Source: Streptomyces sp. NBC_01451
GTDB lineage: Bacteria; Actinomycetota; Actinomycetes; Streptomycetales; Streptomycetaceae
Direction of reading: 5' to 3'
Assembly (NCBI RefSeq): GCF_036227485.1
Contig: NZ_CP109479.1
Coordinates: 8,804,001-8,868,000 of the forward strand
Length of the DNA: 64,000 bases
Part shown: positions 31,560-40,294 of the stretch, in pieces
Numbering within the stretch: the stretch's first letter is position 1
How the letters are laid out: each line of letters opens with the position of its first letter
The notes under the pieces: generated by a model
Databases searched by the model: none
Seen by the model: only the letters and a program-made list of their open reading frames with translations
Told to the model about the DNA's origin: nothing
Position numbers and translations under genes: made by a program

Positions 31560-32567
31560 GTGAGCACCCCCACCCCCGCGTCCAAGCCCAAGGCGCTGAT
31601 CATCATCCCGTCGGCCGCTGTCCTGCCGCTCACCGAGCCGGCGGGCCACCCCGGTGTCTCCACCGGGTTCTACCTGGTCGAGCTGGCGCAGATCCTCAAG
31701 GAATTCAGCGACGAGTACGAGTTCACCTTCGCCACCCCCGGCGGGCTCGTCCCGCAGTTGGAGATCAACGGCCTGGGCCTGTCGATGCACGCTGCGGAAA
31801 AGTTCGGCTCCGCGACGGTCTCGGCCACCGCGGCACAGGCGTTCCGCTTCGACGTCGACACCTTCCGCACCAAACGGCCCGAACTCGTCGCCCGCCGGGA
31901 CAGCGAACTCGCCCTCGCCCGCCGCTACCTGGGCCGCCTGCCGGTCTCCGAGTCGCTGCCGGGCAGCGACAAGGAGGTCGTGGTGCTGCGTGACGACTTG
32001 ATCAAGGCGATGCAGGATCTGCCCGAGCACAGCTTCCCGTCCGTCGATCAGCTCGTGCGCAGACACCATGACGCCGAGGACTCCTTCGACCTGGGCGCGT
32101 TCGACTTCGTGCACATGCCCGGCGGCCACGCTCCCATGGTCGACTTCGTCGACAACCCCTGGATCGGTGAACTCCTGCACACCCTGCGGGAGAACGGTGT
32201 GTTGATCTCGTTGATCTGCCACGCCCCCGTCGCCATGGCCTCGGCCAAGTACCGGGTAGGTGCTGACGGCGCCGTCGTCACCGACCTCGACCATGCCTTC
32301 AGGGGCGTGCGCGTGACCACGGTCGCCAAGTCCGCCGAACTGTTCGTCCTCAGCAACGGCTACCTCAAGATCCCCGGCAAGAAGGTGCGAATGGGTTACT
32401 TCATCGACGAAGCCCTCAGGGACGCCGGCTACAAGGTGGAGACGACCACCAACCCGACCGCCGTCAAGGTCATCTGGGAGGAGGGCGTCCGCCTGCTCAC
32501 CAGCAACGGCCCCCAGTCGATCGACGAACACGCCGCACGACTGCGTACGCTCCTGCGCCGACACTGA
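31560..32567 (+). CDS. DJ-1/PfpI family protein
   Basis: The 335-residue protein is a class-I glutamine-amidotransferase-like DJ-1/PfpI member. The nucleophile elbow is ISLICHAPVAM with Cys220, and HMPGGHAPM holds the partner region. Family members include Hsp31-type glyoxalases and chaperones acting on methylglyoxal. The start is GTG 31560 after GAAAGAAGG. It is probably co-transcribed with the SDR from the MerR-type promoter. The length matches the larger Hsp31-like branch. Two damaged copies lie at 46936-47241 and 48414-48893. Glyoxalase activity is inference. Confidence 0.8.
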   Translation: MSTPTPASKPKALIIIPSAAVLPLTEPAGHPGVSTGFYLVELAQILKEFSDEYEFTFATPGGLVPQLEINGLGLSMHAAEKFGSATVSATAAQAFRFDVDTFRTKRPELVARRDSELALARRYLGRLPVSESLPGSDKEVVVLRDDLIKAMQDLPEHSFPSVDQLVRRHHDAEDSFDLGAFDFVHMPGGHAPMVDFVDNPWIGELLHTLRENGVLISLICHAPVAMASAKYRVGADGAVVTDLDHAFRGVRVTTVAKSAELFVLSNGYLKIPGKKVRMGYFIDEALRDAGYKVETTTNPTAVKVIWEEGVRLLTSNGPQSIDEHAARLRTLLRRH

Positions 32568-32639
32568 TCTGCCGACCACAACCCGCCGCTCGGCCTTCCT
32601 CGGAAGGAAGGTGTCCGCGTACTCCCTGAAGTGGCCCTG

Positions 32640-33039
32640 GCAGGTCCTTGCTGCCCGTCTTGCGCCGGTCGACCGGTGACGGGCCGGTGTCGGCTCCCCT
32701 TAGTTTCGCGCGAATGTGGGAGCCGTCCACACGCGCGCGGGACCAATAGAGTTCGCCGGCCGCGTTCAACTGGGCCAGCAGGATGCGGTGCAGTTGCTCG
32801 AAGACACCGGCCCGCTGCCATCCCTCCAGGCGCCGCCAGCAGGTCTGTCCGGAGCCGAACCTCAGCTCCGGCGGCGGGAGTTGCCAGGCTATGTCGTTGT
32901 GGACGACGAACAGGATGCCCTGCAGGCACAGCCGGTCCGCCACCGACCTCGGGCCCGGCGACTTCTCGGGCCAGAGCGGGAGCAGCGGCGCGATCAGCGC
33001 CCACAAGTCGTCGTCCACGATCCACGGCCGAGTACTCAC
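32640..33039 (-). pseudogene. Truncated IS5-family transposase
   Basis: The minus strand from 33039 encodes MSTRPWIVDDDLWALIAPLL and continues through PEKSPGPRSVADRLCLQGIL to SRARVDGSHIRAKLRG, the N-terminal half of an IS5-type transposase. Homology stops after PSPVDRRKTGSK; the DDE core is missing and the frame runs into unrelated sequence. It sits between the DJ-1 gene and a truncated SDR, so it probably marks an insertion or deletion. Confidence 0.7.
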
Positions 33040-33269
33040 ACCGACCCGAACGGCCGAATCGTCACAACGGTCACGCCCGACCTGGGCACTTCAACAAGAT
33101 CGTGTTACGAGCTCGTAGGTGAGTTCCCGGGTCTCCAGCTGATCCAGGCCTCCAAAGCACTACCTGTTGCCCAGGCAGCCATTGCTCCGCGGTTCAATCC
33201 CTGGACAGTTGCCACCACATCCGGGATGGCGTCATCGCCGAACTGGAGAACCTTCTGGGCGCGCTCCAT

Positions 33270-33635
33270 GTGACCCGCGCGGTCCTGCCGTACTTGAAGG
33301 ACGGAGCGGCGATCGTCAACCAGTCGTCCACGGCCGCATACCAGGCGACCGGCTTCTACGGGCTCGCCAAGGTCGGCATCAACCACCTCACCATTTCGCT
33401 CGCCGCCGAGTTGGGCGGGCGCGGCATCCGCGTCAACGCCATCGCGCCGGGGCCGACCGACACCGAGGCAACGCGAAGTATCGTCCCCGAGGCCATGGTG
33501 CGGCAGTTGGCCCTCAAGCGCATGGGCACCGTTGCCGACCATGCGAGCACTCTTCTGTTCCTGCTTTCCGACGACGCGAGCTGGGTCACCGGCCAGATCA
33601 TCGCCGTGGACGGCGGACAGGTGGTGCGGCTGTGA
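33270..33635 (+). pseudogene. 5'-truncated SDR before the aldehyde dehydrogenase
   Basis: The frame encodes only the C-terminal half of an SDR. It has AAYQATGFYGLAKVGINHL (catalytic Tyr and Lys), VNAIAPGPTDTEATR and a final ITAVDGG-like IIAVDGG. The cofactor-binding GxxxGxG half and NNAG are absent. Homology reaches upstream in frame to about 33222 and then stops near transposase debris. The TGA stop overlaps the ALDH GTG start (GTGA). Possibly still translated as a leader, but unlikely to be an active enzyme. Confidence 0.65.
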
Positions 33636-35098
33636 ACGCTCTTGTCGTCAAGTCCCAACTCGTCGACGGCAAACTGCTCGGCGCCGGGTCGACCTTCGAA
33701 TCACGCAACCCCGCCACCGGCGAGCTGATCGGCCACGTGCCCGACGCCACGAAAGCCGACGCCGAGACCGCGATTGCCGCCGCCCGCCGCGCTTTCGACA
33801 CCACCGATTGGTCCACGGACAGGGAAGTGCGGGTGCGCTGTCTCCGCCAGTTGCACCGAGCCCTCGACGAGCACCGCGAGGACCTTCGTGCGTTGACCGT
33901 AGCCGAGGTCGGCGCACCCCTCCAGCTCACCTACGGTGCGCAGCTCGACGAGCCGATCGGCCTCGTGAAGTTCTACGCGGATCTCCTGGAGACGTACGAG
34001 TTCAGCGAGGACCTCGGTGAGGTCGAGTCCTACGGCCGGATGCACCACCGCTGGGTGGAGAAGGAGGCGGCGGGTGTCGTCGCCGCGATCCTGCCGTACA
34101 ACTTCCCCAACCAGCTTGCCCTTGCCAAGCTCGCCCCCGCGCTCGCCGCCGGCTGCACCGTCGTGTTGAAGGGCGCCCCGCAGGACCCCCTCGTCACCCT
34201 GGCATTGGGTGAACTCATCGCGGAGCACACGGACATCCCGCCCGGGGTGGTGAACATCCTCAGTTCCTCGCGAGTCGAGACCGGGGAGATACTCACCACC
34301 CACCCGGACGTCGACGTGGTCACCTTCACCGGCAGTACCGTCACAGGCCGCCGGATCATGGCCGCCGCCGCTGACACCGTGAAGCGGGTCTTCCTCGAAC
34401 TCGGCGGCAAGTCCGCCATGGTCGTCTTCGAGGACGCGGACTTCGCGGCGTCCGCCATGGTCGCCGCGCTCACCGTCTGCTCACACTCCGGACAGGGCTG
34501 CGCGATCACCTCCCGTCTTCTCGTCCCGCGCGCCCACCACGACGAGATCGTGGCACTCGTCGCCACCGAACTGGACCGCGTCAAGGTCGGCGACCCTACG
34601 GACCCCGCGACAGCCATGGGTCCGCTCATCAGTGAAGAGCAGCGCGGCAAGGTGGACGGCATGGTCCGGCGGGCCGTCGAGGCAGGGGCGACGCTCGTGA
34701 GGGGCGGCCGGCGCATCGGCCCCGGGTTCTTCTACGAGCCGACCCTCCTTACGAACGTCGATCCGGACAGTGAGATCGCCCAGGAGGAGGTCTTGGGGCC
34801 GGTCCTCGCGGTGATCCCCTTCGACGACGAGGACGATGCCGTTCGCATCGCCAACAACTCCAGGTACGGCCTGTCCGGGTCCGTGCACACCGCCGACGAG
34901 GGGCGGGCCCTGCGCGTCGCCCGCCGGATCCGCACCGGGACTTTCTCGATCAACGGAGGCAGCTACTACGGGCCCGACGTGCCCTTCGGCGGCTACAAGC
35001 AGTCCGGCGTCGGCCGGGAGAGCGGCCGCGCGGGCTTCGAGGAGTTCCTGGAGGGGAAGTCCCTGGCGCAGGTCGTCTCGCCGGACGGGCGGCTGTGA
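33632..35098 (+). CDS. NAD(P)-dependent aldehyde dehydrogenase
   Basis: A 488-residue ALDH-superfamily enzyme that oxidises an aldehyde to an acid. The general base is Glu256 in LELGGKSAM and the nucleophile is Cys290 in HSGQGCAIT. The cofactor loop FTGSTVTGRR and the C-terminal GGYKQSGVGRESG are present. The GTG start overlaps the SDR stop by 4 nt (translational coupling). A 24-bp hairpin follows. The nearby P450, alcohol dehydrogenase and SDR genes suggest it finishes an oxidation route; the substrate is unknown. Confidence 0.9.
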   Translation: MNALVVKSQLVDGKLLGAGSTFESRNPATGELIGHVPDATKADAETAIAAARRAFDTTDWSTDREVRVRCLRQLHRALDEHREDLRALTVAEVGAPLQLTYGAQLDEPIGLVKFYADLLETYEFSEDLGEVESYGRMHHRWVEKEAAGVVAAILPYNFPNQLALAKLAPALAAGCTVVLKGAPQDPLVTLALGELIAEHTDIPPGVVNILSSSRVETGEILTTHPDVDVVTFTGSTVTGRRIMAAAADTVKRVFLELGGKSAMVVFEDADFAASAMVAALTVCSHSGQGCAITSRLLVPRAHHDEIVALVATELDRVKVGDPTDPATAMGPLISEEQRGKVDGMVRRAVEAGATLVRGGRRIGPGFFYEPTLLTNVDPDSEIAQEEVLGPVLAVIPFDDEDDAVRIANNSRYGLSGSVHTADEGRALRVARRIRTGTFSINGGSYYGPDVPFGGYKQSGVGRESGRAGFEEFLEGKSLAQVVSPDGRL

Positions 35099-35133
35099 GG
35101 CCGCTGGAGAGCACACGCATGGCGGAGGCCACT

Positions 35134-35200
35134 ATGTAGCCCGTCTCGCCCCGGTCCGCGGGAGCGCTGTGCCCGAGGACCGGGGCGAGACGGGCTACAT
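35134..35200. terminator. Perfect 24-bp inverted repeat after ALDH
   Basis: Arms 35134-35157 and 35177-35200 are perfectly complementary over 24 nt, enclosing a 19-nt loop. It lies 36 nt after the ALDH stop and before the convergent TetR stop. The stem is unusually long and exact, and it probably terminates both transcripts. Confidence 0.8.
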
Positions 35201-35308
35201 CGCCAACGCGGGCACTCCGTCACCGGCGGGCTTTTGACTGCGTCGCCTGCCGGGGCCTCGATCGTCAAGCGCGCGATTCGCCCCGACTGACCGAGCCGGA
35301 GGAGCACC

Positions 35309-35935
35309 TCACCTTTTGGTGTCCGGAGCGGCGGTGTGGTGCGCGACGAGGAGTGGCCAGGTCAGTTCGGCCATCTCGGTCGGTGTGCGGGGGCTGTCGC
35401 GTTGGAGCCAGTCGGTGGCCACGCCGAGGAGTGCGCCGGCGGTGAACGCGGCGGGTACGTCGTGGGGGATGGCGGTCGGAGTAACGCTTTCCGGCGGTGC
35501 GCCGGCGTTCAGGCGCATGGCGACGTGGACGGAGGCGGAGATGCGGCTGCGGATGTGGTCGATGACGCGGGCGCTGCCCTGCGGCCCCAGGAGGCTGCGG
35601 TAGAGGCCGGCGTGCTCGGCGAGGTTCTCGAAGAACGCGACGAGTGACCGGGCGGGGTCTGCGTCCGGGTCCGCCGGCGCGGGGTCGAGGGCCGGGAGCG
35701 ACTCGATCAGGGTGTCGATCGTCGAGGTGCAGGCGGCCTCGGCCAGTTCGTGCACGTCCCGGTAGTGGTCGTAGAAGGTCGTGCGGTTCACGCCGGCCTG
35801 TTCGGCCACGTCCGCGACGCTGATCTGCCCCAGGTCCTGTTCCTCGACGAGCTTGATCAGTGCTCCCTGCAAGGCCGCGTGAGTGCGCCGTACGCGCCGG
35901 TCACCTGCCGGTGCGTTCTGTCGGGTCGTGGTCAT
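35309..35935 (-). CDS. TetR family transcriptional regulator
   Basis: The 208-residue repressor has an N-terminal TetR helix-turn-helix (DLGQISVADVAEQAGVNRTTFYDHYRD at about residues 35-60) and a C-terminal helical effector domain with a cavity-lining pattern rich in Leu, Ala and His. It is divergent from the ferredoxin-P450 operon; two tandem dyads lie between. ATG 35935 is used; an upstream ATG at 35962 would begin inside the operator. The likely target is the ferredoxin-reductase-P450 set, with the inducer being its substrate. Confidence 0.85.
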   Translation of the reverse strand: MTTTRQNAPAGDRRVRRTHAALQGALIKLVEEQDLGQISVADVAEQAGVNRTTFYDHYRDVHELAEAACTSTIDTLIESLPALDPAPADPDADPARSLVAFFENLAEHAGLYRSLLGPQGSARVIDHIRSRISASVHVAMRLNAGAPPESVTPTAIPHDVPAAFTAGALLGVATDWLQRDSPRTPTEMAELTWPLLVAHHTAAPDTKR

Positions 35936-35952
35936 GGCCCATACATTACCTA

Positions 35953-35988
35953 ACCGACGCATGTTGGTTTACCGACGTATGTCGGCTA
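35953..35988. promoter_or_regulatory. Tandem TetR-type operators
   Basis: Two adjacent 18-bp dyads: AACCGACGCATGTTGGTT (35953-35970) and TACCGACGTATGTCGGCT (35971-35988). They share ACCGACG[C/T]ATGT[T/C]GG with an 18-bp period, placed between divergent TetR and ferredoxin genes. The layout fits two dimers binding one face of DNA. Confidence 0.65.
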
Positions 35989-36034
35989 ACGTGGCTCTCG
36001 GAAGTGGCCCTTCCGGTCGAGAAAGGAATCCCCC

Positions 36035-36232
36035 ATGAAGATCACCGTGGACGAACCCAAGTGCGTGGCCGCCGGGCAGTGCGTCCTGATCGCGCCCGAC
36101 GTCTTCGACCAGCGGGAGGAGGACGGCATCGTCGTGCTGCTGGCCGAGGATCCCGGGGCGGACCAGCACCAGGCGGTGCGTGAGTCGGCCCTGGCCTGTC
36201 CCGCCTCCGCGATCCACGTGGCGGAGCAGTGA
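36035..36232 (+). CDS. [3Fe-4S] ferredoxin
   Basis: A 65-residue ferredoxin. Cysteines 10, 16 and 55 (KCVAAGQC and ACPASA) fit the three-Cys pattern of 3Fe-4S ferredoxins that donate electrons to P450s. ATG 36035 follows GAAAGGA. Its stop overlaps the next gene by 4 nt, so production with the reductase is coupled. Confidence 0.9.
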   Translation: MKITVDEPKCVAAGQCVLIAPDVFDQREEDGIVVLLAEDPGADQHQAVRESALACPASAIHVAEQ

Positions 36233-37443
36233 ACGGAATAGCGCTGGTGGGCGCGTCGGCGGGCGGACTGGCCACGGCGGAGGCGCTGCGCAGGGCGGGG
36301 CACCGGGGCGGGATCACGCTCGTCGGTGATGAGCCGTACCTGCCGTACGACCGGCCGCCGCTGTCCAAGCAGTTCCTGAAGGGGGAGTGGGGGCTGGACC
36401 GGCTGGCCCTGCGCGCGCGGGCGGACATCGACGCACTGGACCTGGACCTGCGGCTGGGGGTGAGGGCGACCGGGCTGGATGTGGCCGCGCGGGCGATCTC
36501 GCTGTCGGACGGCACGCGATTGTCGTACGCGGCACTGGTTGTGGCGACCGGTGTGCGCGCCCGTCAGCTGCCCGGCACCGAGGGTGTGGCCGGGGTGCAC
36601 ACGCTGCGCACGCGGGCCGACGCGGTGGCGTTGAAGTCCCGGTTGCGTGCGGGGCGGCGGCTGGTGATCGTCGGCGCCGGGTTCCTCGGTGCCGAAGTGG
36701 CCGCCGTCGCACGCGGGCTGGGCGTGGAGGTGACCCTGCTGGAAACCGATCCGGTTCCGATGGCGCAGGCCGTCGGTGAGCAGGCGGGGCGGATTCTGTC
36801 GCAGCTGCATGGCGAGTACGGCGTCCGGCTGCTCACGGGAGCCACGGTGGCCGAGGTACTCAGCGCCGACGGTGAGGCCGTCGGTGTCGAGCTGGCCGAC
36901 GGGCGGGTGTTCCCGGCTGACGACGTGCTGGTCGCCATAGGCTCGGTGCCCAACACCGAATGGCTGGCCGGCAGCGGGCTCACGCTCGGCAGCGGGCTCG
37001 TGTGCGACCAGTACAGCGCTGCCGCGCCCGGGGTGTACGGGGTGGGGGACGTGGCCTCCTGGCACAACCCGCTGTTCGGCACAGTGATGCGCGTCGAGCA
37101 CCGAACCAACGCGGGCGAGCAGGCCCTCGCCGTCGCCAACAACCTGCTCAACCCGGACGCGCCACGGCCGTTCGCCCCCGTGCCGTACTTCTGGTCCGAC
37201 CAGTACGACACCAGGATCCAGGCGTACGGATATCTCCGAGACCACGACGAAACCCTCGCCCTGGACAGCGATGCAACGGGTCGTCGGTTACTCGTGGCCT
37301 ACCGCAGGGGAGAGCGGCTCACCGGTGTCCTCGCCGTCGGCAAGTCGCCCAAGGCCCTGCGGGCCTATCGGACGCTCATCGCCTCAGGCGCCACCTGGGA
37401 CACGGCCGCCACCGCCATGGCCGCTGCCTCACCGACCTCGTAG
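36229..37443 (+). CDS. Ferredoxin reductase, FAD-dependent
   Basis: The 404-residue protein is a class-I-type ferredoxin-NAD(P)H reductase. The N-terminal FAD motif reads GIALVGASAGGLATAEALR, with DRPPLSK after it. The central NAD(P)H motif is IVGAGFLGAEVA (near residue 145) and the late ring motif is VYGVGDVAS. Start is GTG 36229. It delivers electrons from NAD(P)H to the upstream ferredoxin and then the P450. Codon 354 is TTA (37288-37290), a bldA-dependent codon, so translation may be tied to development. Confidence 0.9.
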   Translation: MNGIALVGASAGGLATAEALRRAGHRGGITLVGDEPYLPYDRPPLSKQFLKGEWGLDRLALRARADIDALDLDLRLGVRATGLDVAARAISLSDGTRLSYAALVVATGVRARQLPGTEGVAGVHTLRTRADAVALKSRLRAGRRLVIVGAGFLGAEVAAVARGLGVEVTLLETDPVPMAQAVGEQAGRILSQLHGEYGVRLLTGATVAEVLSADGEAVGVELADGRVFPADDVLVAIGSVPNTEWLAGSGLTLGSGLVCDQYSAAAPGVYGVGDVASWHNPLFGTVMRVEHRTNAGEQALAVANNLLNPDAPRPFAPVPYFWSDQYDTRIQAYGYLRDHDETLALDSDATGRRLLVAYRRGERLTGVLAVGKSPKALRAYRTLIASGATWDTAATAMAAASPTS

Positions 37444-37506
37444 GCCGCCGTCACGTGCGGCGATGACACCCCCCTTTTCCCTTTCAAGCCTTCCAGGGAG
37501 CAATCC

Positions 37507-38733
37507 ATGAGTACGACGACCAATATGACCGACCTGGTCGACCACGCCGAGCTGCCTCCGTTCCCCGGCGTGCGGTCAGCGCGCTGCCCGTTCGATCCGC
37601 CGGCCGACTACGCGGACTGGCGTGAGGGCGAGGGGCTGCGGAGGGCACTGTGGCGCGGCCGACCGATGTGGGTGGTTAGCCGGTTCGCCGACATCCGGGA
37701 GGCCCTGAGCGATCCCCGGATCAGCGCGGACGACCGTGCGCCCGGCTTTCCCGTACCGGCCGTTGCCGGGTCCGAGGTGGCCCAGTCCTTCGTGCGGATG
37801 GACGACCCGGAGCACATCCGGTTACGTCGGATGCTCACCGGAGAGTTCATGGTCAAGCGGATGGAGCGGCTGCGACCGTTGATCCAGGAGCAGGTCGATC
37901 ACTTCCTGGACCAGATGATCAGTCAGGGGGCGCCGGCGGACCTGGTGAACGCCTACGCCTTCCCGATCCCGTCCATGGTCATCTCCCTGATGCTCGGGGT
38001 GCCCTACGAGGACCACGCGCACTTCCAGGAGCACAGCGCCACCATCGTCAGGTCCGACGCGACGGAAGAGGAGAAGCAGGCTGCCACTATGGAGCTGGCC
38101 GGCTACATGTACGAGCTGGCGGCCCGCAAGGAGCGCGAGCCGGCGGACGACCTCATCAGCCGGCAGCTCCAGCGGGTCGCCGCCGGGGAGATCAGCCGCG
38201 ACACCGTGGTCGTCAATGGTATGGCCCTGCTGGTCGCCGGGCATGAGACGACGGCCAACATGATCGCCCTCGGCACCCTGGCCCTGCTGGACAAGCCCGA
38301 CCAGCTTGCCCGGATCCGCGACACCGACGACCCCGCCGTCCTGGCGAACGCGGTCGAGGAACTGTTGCGGTACCTGACCATCGTCCAGGACGGGATCTTC
38401 CGCGTAGCCACCGAGGACGTCACCATCGGCGGGCAGCTCGTCCGGGCCGGCGAGGCCCTGCTCATGAATCTGCCCGCCGGCAACCGTGACGCGTCCTTCT
38501 CCGCGGCCCCCGACACCTTCGACCCGGACCGCAACACCCGCGGCCACCTCGCCTTCGGCTACGGCACCCACCAGTGCCTCGGCCAGCCCCTGGCCCGGGT
38601 GGAACTGCAGATCGCACTACCCGCACTGCTGCGCCGACTGCCGAACCTCCGGCTGGCGGTACCACTGGACCAGATCGCCTTCCGGAACAACACCATCACC
38701 TACGGCCCCCACGTGCTGCCGGTCGCCTGGTGA
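37507..38733 (+). CDS. Cytochrome P450, CYP105-like
   Basis: A 408-residue P450 with I-helix VAGHETTANM, ExxR in EELLRYLT and heme loop FGYGTHQCLGQPLARVE with Cys357. The N-terminal CPFDPPADY and GFPVP stretches resemble CYP105 enzymes, which hydroxylate varied xenobiotics, terpenoids and macrolides. It is the terminal oxidase of a dedicated ferredoxin/reductase operon repressed by the TetR protein. Codon 106 is TTA (37822-37824). The substrate is unknown. Confidence 0.9.
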   Translation: MSTTTNMTDLVDHAELPPFPGVRSARCPFDPPADYADWREGEGLRRALWRGRPMWVVSRFADIREALSDPRISADDRAPGFPVPAVAGSEVAQSFVRMDDPEHIRLRRMLTGEFMVKRMERLRPLIQEQVDHFLDQMISQGAPADLVNAYAFPIPSMVISLMLGVPYEDHAHFQEHSATIVRSDATEEEKQAATMELAGYMYELAARKEREPADDLISRQLQRVAAGEISRDTVVVNGMALLVAGHETTANMIALGTLALLDKPDQLARIRDTDDPAVLANAVEELLRYLTIVQDGIFRVATEDVTIGGQLVRAGEALLMNLPAGNRDASFSAAPDTFDPDRNTRGHLAFGYGTHQCLGQPLARVELQIALPALLRRLPNLRLAVPLDQIAFRNNTITYGPHVLPVAW

Positions 38734-38885
38734 CCACCACGGCAGCCGGCAGGCCGACGGGCTGACCGGCGAGGACGGGTACGCCCACGCGCGTCTGCAC
38801 GACGAACTGCCGACGGCGTGCGCGCCCCGCCGCACCACAGGGCCGCAGACAGGCAACAACCCGTCACAAGGAAGAGAGGCTTCCC

Positions 38886-39929
38886 ATGGCCACGATGAAG
38901 TCCGTCCGGACCGGAGAGCAGAACAAGATCGAGGTGGTGGATGCCCAGCGCCCTGTGCCCGGTGCCAAGGACGTCCTGTTGAGGATCCGTGCCTGCGGCA
39001 TCTGCGGTACGGACGCCACGTTCGCCCGCGAGGGCGGGGTCCGTCTGGGCCCCGGCGGGTCGGTCGTCCCGCTGGTGCTCGGCCACGAGCCGGCCGGCGA
39101 AGTGGTCGAGGTGGGCGCCGAGGTCGCGGACCTCAAGGTCGGTGACCGGGTGGTCGTCAACCCGCAGGGCGCCACCTCCGACATTTTCAACATCATCGGC
39201 TGCGGCGGACCGCACGGCGGCATGAGCGAGTACCTGCTCATTGAGGACGCCGTCCTGGGCGAAAGTGTCGCCGTCTTCCCCGACAGCGTTCCGTTCGACG
39301 TCGCCGCGCTGAACGAACCCATGGCCGTGGCCCGCCACTGCGTCAACAAGTCCGAGGCCAAGCCCACCGACAAGGTCGTCGTGTTCGGCGCCGGACCCAT
39401 CGGCCTGGGCGTCACGATCTGGCTGAAGCTGCGTGGCGTCGAGCACGTGGTCGTCGCGGACGTCATACCCGGACGTCTGGAGACGGCGCTGGCCGTCGGC
39501 GCTGACGCGGTCATCGACTCCGCGACCGAGGACGTCACCGCCCGGCTGACTGAACTGCACGGCGAGGGCGCCGACGGCCTCGGCCGGCCCCGCCCGGACA
39601 CCGACCTGTACATCGATGCCGCAGGTGCGCCCGCCGTCTTCCGGACCACCGTCGACTCCGCCAAGCAGGGCACGAGGCTGACCATGGTCGCTGTGCAGAA
39701 GAAGGCCGAGATCGACCTCGGCCTCATGCTTCCCAGCGAGCTGACCATCGTCTCCTCCCAGGGCTACCCCACGGAGATCTTCGAGGTCACTGCCGAACTC
39801 GCCGAGCACCAGGAGCGGTTCGCCAAGCTCATCAGCCACCGCATCCCCTTCACCGAGGTCGATAAGGCGTTCGACCTCGCCCTCACCCCTGGAGCAGCGG
39901 AGAAGGTCGTCGTCACCTTCGACGAGTAG
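38886..39929 (+). CDS. Zinc-binding alcohol dehydrogenase
   Basis: The 347-residue medium-chain dehydrogenase carries the catalytic zinc motif CGICGTD, GHEPAGEV and the NAD(P) motif GAGPIGLG. The four-Cys structural-zinc lobe is absent (the region reads GATSDIFNIIGCGGPHGG instead), as in some family branches. ATG 38886 lies after a GGAAGAGAGG region. It follows the P450 gene by 150 bp. It could oxidise an alcohol made by the P450; this is inference. Confidence 0.85.
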   Translation: MATMKSVRTGEQNKIEVVDAQRPVPGAKDVLLRIRACGICGTDATFAREGGVRLGPGGSVVPLVLGHEPAGEVVEVGAEVADLKVGDRVVVNPQGATSDIFNIIGCGGPHGGMSEYLLIEDAVLGESVAVFPDSVPFDVAALNEPMAVARHCVNKSEAKPTDKVVVFGAGPIGLGVTIWLKLRGVEHVVVADVIPGRLETALAVGADAVIDSATEDVTARLTELHGEGADGLGRPRPDTDLYIDAAGAPAVFRTTVDSAKQGTRLTMVAVQKKAEIDLGLMLPSELTIVSSQGYPTEIFEVTAELAEHQERFAKLISHRIPFTEVDKAFDLALTPGAAEKVVVTFDE

Positions 39930-40060
39930 GAGCCATCGACACCCCACTGGACAGTCCGGTCGACCGCGAACCGCGCGAGAAATCGTCTGTTGAGCGTGCC
40001 TTCAAGCCACCCCACCCAAGAACCGGTCACTCCACACCAGCCGGGAAGCAGGAGCCATGC

Positions 40061-40202
40061 CATGAGGGGACTCACGGGACGGCGCATCGGCGTCGCCACA
40101 AGTGCCGGCGGGACAGGCGCGGGCACCGCTGCGGGCGCCACGGTCGTGATCGGCGACATCTACGAGGACGCCCCTACGGCGTCGGCGACGAGGTCTCGGT
40201 GA
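40061..40202 (+). pseudogene. Remnant of an SDR head, duplicate of the 41282 gene
   Basis: The frame reads MRGLTGRRIGVATSAGGTGA and further TVVIGDIYEDAP, like the start of the SDR at 41282 (MRGLTGQRIVIAGGGNGIGAG) but degraded, with a shortened middle and an early stop. Upstream sequence also resembles the 41160-41281 leader. A decayed duplicate. Confidence 0.7.
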
Positions 40203-40294
40203 ACGTGCTGTGGGCCCGGCAAGGCCGGACCCGCACCGCTACCCGAACCCCTGAGCTCGGCGCCGGCTGATCCCACCCGAAAGAGGGCATTGAG

